From Gliomastix tumulicola (lineage: Eukaryota > Ascomycota > Sordariomycetes > Hypocreales > Bionectriaceae), in NCBI GenBank assembly GCA_001599755.1, contig BCHX01000004.1:4836001-4900000 (forward strand): a stretch of 64,000 nt of DNA, given 5' to 3'. Positions 34,252-45,078 of this stretch are shown one piece after another. Made by a program: the position numbers and the translations under genes. Numbering within the stretch: position 1 is the stretch's first letter; each line of letters begins with the position of its first letter. Below the pieces are notes generated by a model that saw only the letters and a program-made list of their open reading frames with translations, searched no databases and was not told the DNA's origin.

Positions 34252-34811
34252 CTAATGCCCAGGCATCGTATCGAAGGTCTTCATTTGTGTGTAGACGGGC
34301 GGCTTTGACTGGACAAAGAATTCCGCTGTTGGCTGCAATTCTTGAAATCTGGATGGACAGTGTTAGTTTCGTAAGGTAAATTTTGGACGGCCAAAGACTA
34401 AGGCTCGGGAGATCAAACTCACCCGTTGTCGATGAGGGAAGTTCTCACTATGAACTTCTGCCCATCATGTTTCATAGGGACTGTCCACAAAGTACAACCG
34501 CAAGTCTCACAAAATACTTTGTGTTTCTTGTATCCGCTCACGGTGTCTGTCAGGATGAATGTTTTTGTGAGGTCCAGACCTTTTAACACTGTAATCTGTG
34601 CTCTGTCGTACTTGGCTGACTGGATCTTTTTAGATGCCGTGTTGACTACCATGATGAAGAAGGCAGACATGTGACTCACGATTTGCCCCGGACCTCCTGC
34701 ATTCTTGGTGCAGTGAGAGCAGTAGCAGATAAAGACTGCCTCAGGCTGTCCTGTCACTTCGAAAGTAAAGCCGCCGCAGAGACAAGAGCCGTGGTGAGTT
34801 GTGTCGGACAT
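34252..34811 (-). CDS. GFA / CENP-V-family protein, 143 aa
   Basis: Exons 34680-34811, 34423-34625 and 34252-34348 join in phase (introns 54 and 73 nt). The Cys pattern of the glutathione-dependent formaldehyde-activating (GFA) fold is complete: HGSCLCGGFTF, CYCSHCTKNAGGPGQI and the distal FCETCGCTLW, which bind structural and catalytic zinc. Fungal genomes carry many paralogues, and most have no proven activity. It is divergent from gentisate dioxygenase and shares a 359-bp promoter with the cluster palindrome. Because maleylpyruvate isomerisation can be glutathione-dependent and no isomerase gene is seen here, a glutathione-linked role is possible but unproven. Confidence 0.85.
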
Positions 34812-34976
34812 GGCTGTGTTCTGTGGTATGCTTCGGGGTATGGTTTGACTGGACTCAAGATGCGAGTGTCACCCATTGCGTAGCATTTGAAGGTCACCTG
34901 CACCGCTGATCAATTGGCCTGTATGGTACATTCCCCTCTTTGAGCCGATGGACAGGATCGAGTTCCACCACCTGAG

Positions 34977-34990
34977 CGGAATCACATCCG
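34977..34990. promoter_or_regulatory. Cluster palindrome CGGA-N6-TCCG, perfect copy
   Basis: The site reads CGGAATCACATCCG. It lies between the divergent GFA-family gene (166 bp away) and gentisate dioxygenase (181 bp away). Confidence 0.7.
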
Positions 34991-35170
34991 GGTTTGTTGG
35001 ACACGCCACTCAATGGCATAAGCAAAGTGCTACCTACATGAGACACTGTGTGTTCTTCAAACCTGCAGGAATATCGTCTGGCTAGTGTCTTGTTCCCGTC
35101 ACGACATCATAAATCACTTCTATTCGTTCATCAACTGGTTCCAACGCCCCAAACGGCATCTGTGGCCAAG

Positions 35171-36118
35171 ATGACATCAAAGCAGGCCGAAGATGCCTAC
35201 CTCGAGACGTTGAGAAGCAAGAATGGGGAGGCCTTGTGGAAAGTCTTGCACAAAATGGTGCCTCCACGCCCAAACCCACTGGCTACGGCGGCGACTTGGC
35301 GATACGAAGACCTGCGGCCCTCCCTGATGCAGGCTGGGGAGCTCGTATCTGCCGAGGAGGCCGAGAGGAGGGTCATCATGCTCATCAACCCGGAGCTTGA
35401 TGCGCCATGCACTACAGACACCATCTACGCTGGGCTGCAGTTGGTCTTGCCAAACGAGGTGGCGCCTGCGCACCGACACGTTGCGTTTGCTCTCAGGTTC
35501 ATCATCGAGGGCTCGCAAGGGTTCACGGCGGTCGAAGGGCAGAAGATCTACATGGAGAGGGGCGACGTGATCTTGACGCCAAGTTGGCACTGGCACGACC
35601 ATGGAAATGAGAGCGACGAGCCTATGATCTGGCTTGACGGTCTTGACCTGCCTGTGTACAAATTTCTGAGGAACAACTTCGCCGAAAACTACGCCGAGCC
35701 CCGATATCCAAGCAAGCCTGCGGAGCAATCCGACTTCAAATTCCCATGGCGTCCGGTGGCCGAGACTCTGTCCGCTGCGCCAGGAGACCATGCAGTCTAT
35801 CACTACCAGCTGGGCAATGGGCAATATCTATCCAAGACCATCACTGCCCAAGCTGAGATCGTACGCTCCGGGAAGAGCTCCCCACTCTCACAGCAGACTC
35901 TTTCGTTTGTGTATCATGTCTATGAAGGCACGGGCTTCACGAGCATGAAGTTGGCTGATGGAACAGAGAAGAAGGTCGAGTGGCAGGCAAGAGACACATT
36001 TTGCGTGCCATCCTGGACTGCCATCTGTCACCACGCGAGTACCTCGGGAGATGCCTATCTTTTCGCGATTACGGACAGACCAATGGTTGAAAGTCTGGGG
36101 ATGGACAGGAAGATTTGA
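35171..36118 (+). CDS. Gentisate 1,2-dioxygenase
   Basis: Intronless 315-aa bicupin. The N-terminal cupin has the iron ligands in PAHRHVAFALRFIIEG (two His) and the later SWHWHDHGNES (His), with GVILTP-like turn GDVILTPSW. The C-terminal cupin contains YHVYEGTG and DTFCVPSWTAICHHA. The open frame continues upstream to 35048 through non-ATG starts, and the first good ATG is 35171 (MTSKQAEDAYLETLR). The enzyme uses Fe(II) and O2 to cleave gentisate (2,5-dihydroxybenzoate) to maleylpyruvate. It is the ring-opening step that defines this cluster. It is slightly shorter than many bacterial homologues (about 350 aa). Confidence 0.92.
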   Translation: MTSKQAEDAYLETLRSKNGEALWKVLHKMVPPRPNPLATAATWRYEDLRPSLMQAGELVSAEEAERRVIMLINPELDAPCTTDTIYAGLQLVLPNEVAPAHRHVAFALRFIIEGSQGFTAVEGQKIYMERGDVILTPSWHWHDHGNESDEPMIWLDGLDLPVYKFLRNNFAENYAEPRYPSKPAEQSDFKFPWRPVAETLSAAPGDHAVYHYQLGNGQYLSKTITAQAEIVRSGKSSPLSQQTLSFVYHVYEGTGFTSMKLADGTEKKVEWQARDTFCVPSWTAICHHASTSGDAYLFAITDRPMVESLGMDRKI

Positions 36119-36380
36119 TGAATGCAAGTACGAGAGGACCTGGCTTTCTGCGTCTGACAGAATGGCAGATATCGAATAGAGAATTCAGTGATGCTCAGTA
36201 TTATTGATTACTTTTCTGCGGCATGGCTCACTGTAGATGATGAAGAGGAGAAAGACATGGGCTCAAAATGACCTCTAATATTTTTAATGAAGCATTCTAT
36301 GCTTTTCTAAGACGATTTACGAATTTAGTGGTGAAGGACAGTCCGCTGATCATGAACTGAACGAGCTGGTCCGAGGCGAG

Positions 36381-36394
36381 CGGATCAGGATCCG
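36381..36394. promoter_or_regulatory. Cluster palindrome CGGA-N6-TCCG, perfect copy
   Basis: The site reads CGGATCAGGATCCG, 133 bp upstream of the serine hydrolase start, in the gap 36119-36526, which otherwise holds only the 3' region of the dioxygenase gene. Confidence 0.7.
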
Positions 36395-36526
36395 TAGCAA
36401 TAGGGCGGATGTCTATTTCATCTATGCCTCGGAAAATACATCATAAGACTCGCCTGCCCACAGAATTTGTTCTAAGTATTTGCGTATTCCGGAGTCTAAG
36501 ACCCTCTGAATATTTAACTGCCCATC

Positions 36527-38021
36527 ATGCCACCCTCAACCCTTCGAAGCAATGACAGAGAGGCTCTGCGGCTGATGGTCGAAAAGGAGTGTCTTGACTC
36601 TAGCCGAGACTTACCTTGCGCGGCTGTGTCATTGGTCGGAGATGGTCGTCGCTATGCAACAGATCTGTGGCACTACGCCAATTCTCCATCTCCCTTCGAG
36701 GAAAATCAAGATACACGCAGCAGTGGTAATGACGTCTACTGGCTTGCATCTTGCACGAAGCTTGTTACGGCCATAGCTTGTATGCAGCTCGTGGAGAAGA
36801 ATAGTTTGGCTCTGGACGATGCAGAGTGCGTCTCGAGACTTTGCCCAGAGCTTGCGGAAGTCAAGGTGTTGGGACCGAAAGGTCAATTGGTCGAGAAGAC
36901 AAGACGCATAACATTGCGAATGTTGTTGACACACACCGGTATGTGCATTCAACCGTGTTCAATTTTAGCACTGATTCCTACTAATTTCTTCATTCGTAGC
37001 TGGCTTCGGATACTCGTTTCTCAATCCGGCTCTGAAGGCCTACCGGCATCAGCTGAATCTAGCCGAATTTGACGAGTTCTCGGGGAGAATCGATGACTTC
37101 AAGCAGCCTTTGGTAAACCAACCAGGCGAACGCTTTGAGTATGGGGTTGGTAGTTATTTATTACGCCGATGTGTAATAACACTGAGCTGACTCTCTGCAG
37201 ATAAGCATGGACTGGGCAGGGATCCTCGTCGAACGGGCATCGGGTACCAAGCTGAACGACTATATGACCCAAAACATCTTTGAGCCCCTTGGAATCCGGG
37301 ATCTTACGATGACACCTCCTGCGGGCATGATTGCACGGGCCACGGAAATCTGGAAACGGGACGAGATAGGTAACCTATCACTGCGGAAGTACCCAACGTG
37401 GAGATCCCTCGATCGGGGGGATGACGAGGACTTTTTCCACAGCGGCGGCGCTGGGTTGTTTGGCAGCATCAGGGAGTACTCAAGTACGTAACACGTATCC
37501 GCACTTGACACTGAGAGTCGATTAGACTGATACTGACTTCATCTTTCCCCTCCGCCACTACAGAAATTCTGGCAGCCTTACTCAACGACGGCGCGTCGCA
37601 AAAGAGCGGTCAGCGTATTCTTTCTGCCCAGACCGTCGACTTAATGTTCGAGAATCAATTGATAGACCAGCCGGACTTTGCTCGTCGAGCTCTCCCGGCG
37701 GTCAAGTCCGACTTGGTCTACCCAGCACCAGAGCTGTATCCTCTTTGCCCTCCCAGCAAGCCTCAAGGTTGGGGGTTGGGCTTCATGATCTCGCCAGGCG
37801 TTACTGGTAGATCTGACAGCACAGCTCACTGGTCTGGGCTCAGTAACATCTTCTGGTGGTGCGATCATGAAAAGGGCGTGGCTGGCGTCGTGGGATCCCA
37901 AGTTCTTCCGTTTGTCGACCCAAAGGTGGCAGTTCTCTGGGCACGCGTGGAAGAATCGTGCTACGCAGCACTTGGAAATATTGAGACGGCAGGAAACGGA
38001 GAGATAGCGGAGCCGGAGTGA
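36527..38021 (+). CDS. Beta-lactamase-fold serine hydrolase (esterase type), 432 aa
   Basis: Exons 36527-36938, 37000-37145, 37201-37483 and 37564-38021 join in phase. The nucleophile SxxK is in YWLASCTKLVTAIACM (about S80-K83). ITLRMLLTHTAGFGYSF and the box YGISMDWAGILVERASG, with its conserved Tyr, complete the class-C beta-lactamase/esterase active site. There is no signal peptide, so it is cytosolic. Fungal relatives act as esterases or transesterases. Inside a catabolic cluster with a Baeyer-Villiger monooxygenase, cleavage of the ester product is a reasonable role (inference). Its stop is only 9 bp from the stop of the convergent regulator gene. Confidence 0.9.
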
Positions 38022-38030
38022 TTGCCGCTC

Positions 38031-41000
38031 TCAAGGCATCGTATTTGGCTGGGGATCACCCCAGAATGGGACCAAAGAGAGCCACGTCGTGTCCGTGGTG
38101 TCACCTAGCCAACCTATGTTTGAGCTATACGGCATTTCGATGTTGGCAAAATCTGGTACCATGGCATCTTGCGACAGGCTGGGATCGCAAAGCGGTATCA
38201 TTGTCTGGAGCTCTGGGCGTGCAGTAGATTGGAACACATCTGGGCGAGAGTCTGCTGTGACACCGTTTCTCTCAGTGCTTTCGACATGGAGTGCACCTGT
38301 TTCGTATTGTGGTTAGCGGGAGATCCTGAAATCAAGTCTCTCACATCTTTCTCATAGAGACGGTCCGTACCTGGCTGCTGACGAAAGACTTGTTGTTCGA
38401 TAACTGTGAGCACCTTGCTGCAGTGCCGAGCAGACCGAGAGTTGGGCCTATTTGCACGGATAAACGACACACAGCGCCTGTATGCGCTTGCAAGCGAGGC
38501 CTTGTCCATGCAGGTGATGTGTGCCGGAGTACATAGGTAGCCGAGGAGCAAGACGATCGCGCAGCTATGAATGTCTAGGTTCTTGGGTAAGTAGAGTGTA
38601 CAACAGGTGTAGGGATGCCGATACCAGGGATGGGGTTTCCTGGAACTTACAAAACACATTATACCACGGTGCTGGAAGCAGGTCGGTTTGTTGATTCTCG
38701 ACCGTCATGAACTGGACCAGCGCCTTTGTTGTAGATAGGCATTGATTTGCCGCTTTGATGACCATTTCTTGGTTGACGCTCCTTAGGTTGAAGTACTCAT
38801 AGGCGACTCTCTCTTCTGCTTCCGCAGGAGCTTTGCAGAGTGTTGCCAAGGCTGGTCGCAAGAGCGTCAAGCGAGCATGAAGAAATCTTACTGCGTTGTT
38901 AGCTGCAGACGCACAAGTCTCGTTTAGAAACCGACAATGCCTATCTTACCTGGTTGCGAGCACGTTTGCCTGACGCTCAATGATCATCAGCCGGTGCGGA
39001 TCCTGTCCCAAGCTTGATGGTTGGCTGCTCTTATGAGCCTGAATTCGTAAGTGATGTGGGAGCCCCTGCCTCCATTCATCGAGGCGTCTATCAATTTCGA
39101 GGACTGTTTTGATATCGAGTTCCGCTTTCTCATGCCAGCCACTCGCGTGATCTGAATCGCGTTTGGAATCTGGCCCATTATCAAAGCCAACATGATTGAA
39201 GCCAACAAGAAATTGACCAATGATATCTTGCAGTCGAACAGCCTCAACATAGCAGCCTACGATGCTGATGACGCCTGGGGGCTGCTGGCCTGGGGCCTGC
39301 CCTGCGCCACTGAGGTACTCATCGTCAATGGGTCTAGGGAGACAAAGTCGGTTGCGAGTCATGGTAGGATGTATCATCATAGGCCGGCCGTAGGTTAGAG
39401 AGAGAACACTGGTTTGCTCGTCAGAATAAGCGGCGCACGAATGTTCTTTGTAGGAGGGTTCTTACCGATCTAGGATAACTGAGCACATCCATGTTCGTCG
39501 ACGGATTTCCCTGTCCAACTGGCCATGGCGGTCACTGGAGCAGACATCTCCATGGCAGCATTCCGGCTCATGGTGTAGCCCGATGCCCTGGCTCACGCGA
39601 ATGGCGAGCCCTACTATATTCCAGCAGCTGCTGGCTGCATCTGTGCTCTGGAGATACTGCCCCATCAACAGCAGGGCTTGAACTAGCGCTGTGCTTCCGC
39701 AGGCCAGTTCGTCCAGGTCGATGAGTGCCTTTGCACGAGCAAAGAAAGTTTGACTGACGTTGTCTCGTTCGGGACCGGCAATGGCGGGATTGAAGAGAGC
39801 CCCCATTGCAAACACAAGGTTGAGCAAGCAATGAAAGAGCTTTTCACTGACGGTATCGTAGTAGTTGGTCGGATTCGGTGTTCCGACAGGGCTACCATGC
39901 GGGAGGTCTCTAGAGCCTGTCCAGATGGAGCGGTAGCGCGACAGAAAGGATGGCATGTGTACAAAGGGGTAGAGAGAGTAGACCCAAGTCTGATAGCTCT
40001 CAACGAGGCCATCGGCCTCATTTCGGGTCGGAATGATATAGCCGCGCCCTGGGACAGATGACTTTCCTTCGTGACTTTGGGTAGGAGGCAAATTGTGCTG
40101 TCGACCTCGTCTGGGGAAGCTGCCCTCGCGAGACTCTGGTACACCCGAGTCTAAGCTGCTTGCTGATGAGGTCCAGCCCCGGTGGCCCCTTTTGTTGATG
40201 GCACTGAAGGCGTCGCCTAGAAGCCCGACTGTGCTGGAAGGACCAAAGTAGCCTGAAGGTCTCCGAGTGCGTCCTGGACCACCGTTGGGCGCAGAATGAA
40301 CGATTCCCATGCCGTCGAGGCCTTCATCGCAGCTGTCAAATACAGCACCATCGAAACTTTCATCATCATCATCCGTAATACTCCCGTTGACATCATCAAT
40401 AACGCTGTCATTACGTATTCGTGTGGGCTCGGGGCTTCTCTGCGTCTGTATTGGAGCCCCCCCTTGCGCCTGAATGTGGGAAGCGCGTATTGATTGTGAT
40501 GGAGATGGCGCTGCTAGGGGAGGTGTGGTCATCTCAAAGATGCTACCAAGTCCATTGGCGGTGGAGGTAGGAGATATCTGATCGAGATTTGGATCAATTT
40601 CAAAGGTCTCATTGGCACCGGCGTCGCCATTGTAGGCCCCTGTCCTTGGATTCCTCTCGACAGCCGTCACGGCGTGGTCTGATTGATGGGCTTGCGTCTG
40701 CTGATCACGCCCTCGAGGAGTAGCTGTCGAGCATGCCTCTAGCTCTCTAATACGCGACCGGAGACTCTCAACATAGCTGATAGCATAAAGAATGGATGTC
40801 AGCCGGCATGCATAACTGACGTCCATCTATTGCGGGGGTACTCACTTATTGCTCCAGCCTTTGGTATTGCGATGATCATTCCAGATACATCGTCCTGGCT
40901 TCCGAGAGCAGGAGCCGCAAACAGGCCTAACGCCGTCACACTTCCGCTTCCTGTCTCGACACTCCTCGCATGCTTGCACAGTGCGTCGCCGTTTTCGGCC

Positions 41001-41063
41001 AGTCGGCTCCTGCTCCATTTCCTCCTCCTGCAACGATAATGAAATCTCCTCCATATCCTGCAT
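38031..41063 (-). CDS. Zn2Cys6 regulator of the aromatic cluster, 897 aa
   Basis: Six exons join in phase: 40846-41063, 39466-40776, 38950-39408, 38651-38886, 38371-38574 and 38031-38296. The zinc cluster is QACEECRDRKRKCDGVRPVC, then CSRKPGRCIW. A YVESLRSRIRELEA coiled-coil follows, as in regulators that bind inverted CGG triplets as dimers. A Ser/Asp-rich linker leads to a Fungal_trans domain (YPFVHMPSFLSRYRSIW, GQYLQSTDAASSCWNIVGLA, GLHHEPECCHGD, RRRTWMCSVILDRVLSLTYG and RPMMI). It is nuclear. It lies mid-cluster and its own upstream region has a copy of the cluster palindrome, so it is the best candidate to bind that site and to regulate itself (inference). Confidence 0.9.
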
Positions 41064-41684
41064 GTTACGCGTCGACGGGAGACAGATATAGGTGCTTTCT
41101 GATGGTATTCACGGCGTGGGAGAAGAGCGCGTCACAATATTACTGATGGAGGCATGAATGCTTGACAGAGAAAAAATGATGCGTAATGAGAGAATAGTCA
41201 CAGACAGGTTCGCTTGCAAGCTATGGAATTCGGTCTGGTCAGAGGCGGAGTTTGGGGTTCTCCAGACAAACCCCGTCTTTCCCCATGATCCTGATTCGCC
41301 ATGACTTAGCCTGGAGCCCATGACTCGTTAGTTACAGAGTCCCACAAACCATATGGGGTTGGATGAACTCCTCCATGTCCAGTTCGTGGCTCCGTGCAGC
41401 CGAATGTAACCAATGACTTGCTATTGATGAGGAGTAAGAACAGGCACTAGCGGAACCACATCCGCAAAAAGTCGGCTCTGGCTCCGGGTCTCATTTTCCA
41501 TGACTCGTATCCCCACAAGCATCGTCACCTGAAGGAGAATCGGGACGTTCGATGGGAGGCTCGGGTGCTGAATTCTCGTCGTATCTCCGAACTGGGCGGT
41601 CTGATGGTGAAAGGGATTTGTCATCCAGAGAACCAGAGCTAGAAGCCAAACGTGAGGCGGCCGTACTGGATGCCCGTGGGAGAG
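41064..41684. other. Intergenic, promoter of the cluster regulator
   Basis: Gap between the regulator start and the stop of the benzyl-alcohol-type dehydrogenase. Apart from one palindrome copy at 41451 nothing is seen. Confidence 0.5.
41451..41464. promoter_or_regulatory. Cluster palindrome CGGA-N6-TCCG, perfect copy
   Basis: The site reads CGGAACCACATCCG, 388 bp upstream of the regulator start, which suggests autoregulation. Confidence 0.65.
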
Positions 41685-43045
41685 CTATTGAGAGCTGATA
41701 GATGACCAAGACAGAATTGGCTTGATGACCTGGATTCGTGTTTTGTTAGCCGCAATTTCATACAGCATATTGCCATGCCCAGCCAATCACTGGAATGTAG
41801 CTCACCCGGCCTGATTTGAAATCATCGATGGCGTCGTTCAAGCGCTCAGCGGGATAGATTTTGCACAACTTCTCGATCGGGAACCTTCCCTCGTTGTAGA
41901 GCTTGAGTAATTGCGGTATCAGCTGTCGCAAGCATTAGCACTAGAATTGGTGATACGATATGAAGCGATGGTTGGCCTACCGTTTGAGGGCTCGAAAGAC
42001 CCTCAATGACACCAACGATCCTTTTGCATGACAATAAAAGATCTAGTGCATCGACCTGGATATACTTGTCTGGGGGAGGGACTCCCACGAGCGCCAACGT
42101 TCCTCCGTGGGCCAGGGCTTTGACAGCTTCATTGAGCACCAGCATCGCTCCGGTCGCGTCAACGATGTAGTCTACCCCATCCGGAAATGTCTCCCTGATC
42201 GCTTCGTTGAGAGTTTTGAAAGACGTCGAGTTGATAGAGTGACTTGCTCCCACATCAGCAGCTGTTTGGAGTTTCGAGTCAACTACGTCCACCGCGATGA
42301 TGTCTTTCAAGCCGAGGGCCTTGGCTGCCATCACCGCTGCCAGCCCAACGGCTCCCATGCCACAGACGGCGATCATGTCAGTATTTCTGGGCTCAAGCAC
42401 ATTGAGAACCGTACTTGCACCGGCTAGATATCCGCAGGCCAACGGTGCAAGGCAGAACAGATCGGCTTGTGCTGCGTCGATCTTTACCACAGACTTCTCC
42501 GTGGCGATCGTCAGCTTGCTCAGCGAGGATTGTCCGAAGAACTGTCCGTGAATGGACGTTCCATCAGCAAAGGAGAAGGGGGATTTGGCATCAACTCCTC
42601 GACGAGCCGTGTTGATGAAGTTGACCCTTGTCATGTGAGGGCAGCCACCATATTTCCCCCGGCGGCACGAATCGCATTGTCGACAAGAATGGAAGGAGAG
42701 GATGACCACATCCCCTGATGACAGTGACGTATCGTTCATATGGGGACCAACTTCGCGGATCACGCCTAAGCCTTCGTGCCCCAAGATAGCTGGAAACCCG
42801 CCGCAAGGCATACCGCCATCTTTCACAACAAGGTCCTAAGTTGCGCCTTAGTATAGTGTGGTTAAATGATGTGTGGAGGGCACTCGGCCCGTCAAACTCA
42901 CCGTATGGCACAAACCTGTGTACATCAGCTCAACCAAAACCTCTTCATCTTGAACCGGGCCGAGAATGACGTCTTTCAACTGGAAGGGGCCCCCTACTTC
43001 GTTGACGACGTAGGCCTTGGTGGATATATTCCCAGTGTTGCTCAT
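41685..43045 (-). CDS. Benzyl/aryl-alcohol dehydrogenase (zinc MDR)
   Basis: First exon 42902-43045, then exons from 42835 down with an intron near 41924-41980 and a last short exon after an intron ending near 41732. Catalytic zinc ligands are in YTGLCHTDLVVKDGG and GHEGLGVIREVG. The structural zinc lobe is SCRQCDSCRRGKYGGCP. The coenzyme fold has IAVCGMGAVGLAAVMAAKALG. The FINTARRGVDAK and IHGQFFGQSSL motifs are typical of benzyl-alcohol dehydrogenases. It would oxidise a (hydroxy)benzyl alcohol to the aldehyde with NAD+. The ATG at 43045 (MSNTGNISTKAYV) is used because the longer frame starts only with GTG. The aldehyde dehydrogenase at 46883 would take the next step. Confidence 0.9.
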
Positions 43046-43179
43046 GGTGTATGTTGTCACGCTTCTGTGACTTTGATATCAGTGCCAGGATTCAAGCAAG
43101 AGTTTTAGCAAAACATCTGGCGAGAGCGTTGAGAAACCTGGGAGCCACAATTTGGGCATATGTATTTGGAGAAGAATGG

Positions 43180-43193
43180 CGGGTTCGTTTCCG
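43180..43193. promoter_or_regulatory. Cluster palindrome, one mismatch, longer GGCGG/CCGCC arms
   Basis: The site reads CGGGTTCGTTTCCG (A to G at position 4) inside a perfect GGCGG-N8-CCGCC inverted repeat. It lies 135 bp upstream of the dehydrogenase start. Confidence 0.6.
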
Positions 43194-43482
43194 CCAAACA
43201 TCTGGACTGTCGTGAACTGGGAGGAATAAAGTGGATGATGATGTCTCCTTATGTGCCAGTGTGGAGGATGCAAATTGAGCCGGGCACTCTTCCGCCGAAT
43301 GCAGTTCTATTGACAGTACTGGCAGAATATTATTGGCGAGACTACAGTGAGATCTGTACATCGATCGAATCATTCTACACTCATAGGGAGATTTAGTTTG
43401 ATTGGCTTGTTATTTATAGGAATACGTTCAACTATCCATTGTATTCTCATTTCTCTATGCCCTGATAGTCCAAGCCATACTC

Positions 43483-44499
43483 CTACTCCTTCAGCCTCGG
43501 GAACAGAGCAAGAGCATTGCCTCTGTCAATAGCTTCTCGCATCTTTGGATCCGCAAACTTATACTTGTCAAGCCGAGAGGTATGGAAGTCGATGATCCCA
43601 TCATGCGCGTACGGTGTGTCACTTCCGTAGAGGATATGCCCAGGCTTCGCAAACTTCTCCAAAATGGTCAACACGTTCTCGTGCCCAGCCACCGCCACAT
43701 CGTAGTAGAAGTCCTGAGCTTGGCCCCAGAACTCCTCAATCTCGGCCTCTGTCTTGCAGAAAATGCTCGTAGGCCGACCGAGCAGGTAGGGAAGGGTGCC
43801 TCCGGCATGCGAGAGGATAATCTTGCAGTTGGGGTTGTTCTTGACCGTCTTGTTGTAGATCATGTCCAGGGCGGTTTGGGTCGTCTCGAAGGGATAGCGG
43901 ATGACGGGCTGAGGGAGGCCGCTGACTTGACTGGTATCGACTGGGTGCGTGGGGTGAACTAGAATGACTGCAGAGCGCCGGTTGAGCTCAGCCCAGATAT
44001 CCTTGAAGTCTGGGTGACCGAGGTAGTGGTTGTCGGATCCGTAACGAGTGAACAAGGTCACTCCATCCGCCTTGAGGACATCCAAGGCATACGCAATCTC
44101 CTTGAGGGCAAGCTCCTTGTCGAGAAGATTGGGGAGCGCGGCGAAGAAGCCGTACTCCTTGGGCTTGTCATCGCGGATTTTGGCAGCGAACTCATTCGTC
44201 TTCCGCGCAAGATCGGCTGATGCTTGGGGCTCCTTGAGAATACAAGCGCCCGGGGCAGTGAGGGAGAGGATAGTGGTGCCAATGCTGAACTTCTTGTTGA
44301 CACCGGCATCGATGGTTAGATCCCAAGCGGGAATTTCCCATCCGGATGGATCTCCTCCAGAGGTGATCACAGCTATCAATAACGTCAGTATATTTGGACA
44401 GGATTCTTCTTGGAAATGCTTGAGCTGCTTGCTCCGCTTACCATGCTTGTAGAAGTCAGGCACGAAATGGTGGTGAACATCGATGCGGTTGGGAGACAT
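43483..44499 (-). CDS. Amidohydrolase-family decarboxylase (ACMSD / 6-methylsalicylate decarboxylase type)
   Basis: Two exons. The first encodes MSPNRIDVHHHFVPDFYKHG with the metal-binding HxH, and the intron lies near 44371-44442. Downstream motifs are GGDPSGWEIPAWD, LVHPTHPVDTSQ, ILSHAGGTLPYLLGRP (metal His) and HILYGSDTPYAHDG (metal Asp). This is the ACMSD-like amidohydrolase branch, whose fungal members include the 6-methylsalicylate decarboxylases of polyketide pathways and salicylate or resorcylate decarboxylases. It is cytosolic and zinc-dependent. It could decarboxylate the starting aromatic acid of the pathway. The start is the ATG at 44499; the longer frame begins upstream without family support. 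Confidence 0.88.
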   Translation of the reverse strand: MSPNRIDVHHHFVPDFYKHGKRSKQLKHFQEESCPNILTLLIAVITSGGDPSGWEIPAWDLTIDAGVNKKFSIGTTILSLTAPGACILKEPQASADLARKTNEFAAKIRDDKPKEYGFFAALPNLLDKELALKEIAYALDVLKADGVTLFTRYGSDNHYLGHPDFKDIWAELNRRSAVILVHPTHPVDTSQVSGLPQPVIRYPFETTQTALDMIYNKTVKNNPNCKIILSHAGGTLPYLLGRPTSIFCKTEAEIEEFWGQAQDFYYDVAVAGHENVLTILEKFAKPGHILYGSDTPYAHDGIIDFHTSRLDKYKFADPKMREAIDRGNALALFPRLKE

Positions 44500-44797
44500 T
44501 TTGAAATAGGCAAGAAGGTTGAGGGCTGTTTGAGTAGTAGAATGTGGCTTTGGGATCTTCCAAGATTTAATGATGTGAGTATTCAAGTTAGCATCTGGGA
44601 ATATGGCCTAATTAAATACACAGATCCCCATGGTAGTCGAAGCTCTCGCCTAGGACATCAAGCGGGGTCCCCAAGATCTTGGTAGTAGGTAATGATCCGG
44701 GGACCATAACCCCAGGAGTCAGTAACCTGGGGATGATGCTCCTTCGAGAGCCAGTGGGTAAGGAAGGATCGTGGCTCTGGGCCAGTGGCCTACAGGC

Positions 44798-44811
44798 GGA
44801 TATGCTTCCGT
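44798..44811. promoter_or_regulatory. Cluster palindrome CGGA-N6-TCCG, perfect copy
   Basis: The site reads CGGATATGCTTCCG. It lies in the 579-bp gap between the divergent decarboxylase (299 bp away) and Baeyer-Villiger monooxygenase (268 bp away). The rest of the gap shows nothing else. Confidence 0.7.
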
Positions 44812-45078
44812 CTATGCATTCGAGCTGAGGACACCGCCTTGTCCCAACAGCTCAGAGGTGGATGGACACCCGCTTGCTACGTCGCCGCATCCGTATAACT
44901 CGTGAGTGATACGAGTGGTCTCGGAGTTGGTACTCGTCAGCCATTCGTGTATGGTATACTCCTTTGATTCTGGGGTCACAGACGAAACGAAAAAAAAAGC
45001 CGTTCTGCTTTCACCGAATTTCCCCTATTCTCGGAGGGCTGAGTTATTTCGACCAGCTTGCTGTTGCCTACCACAAAC

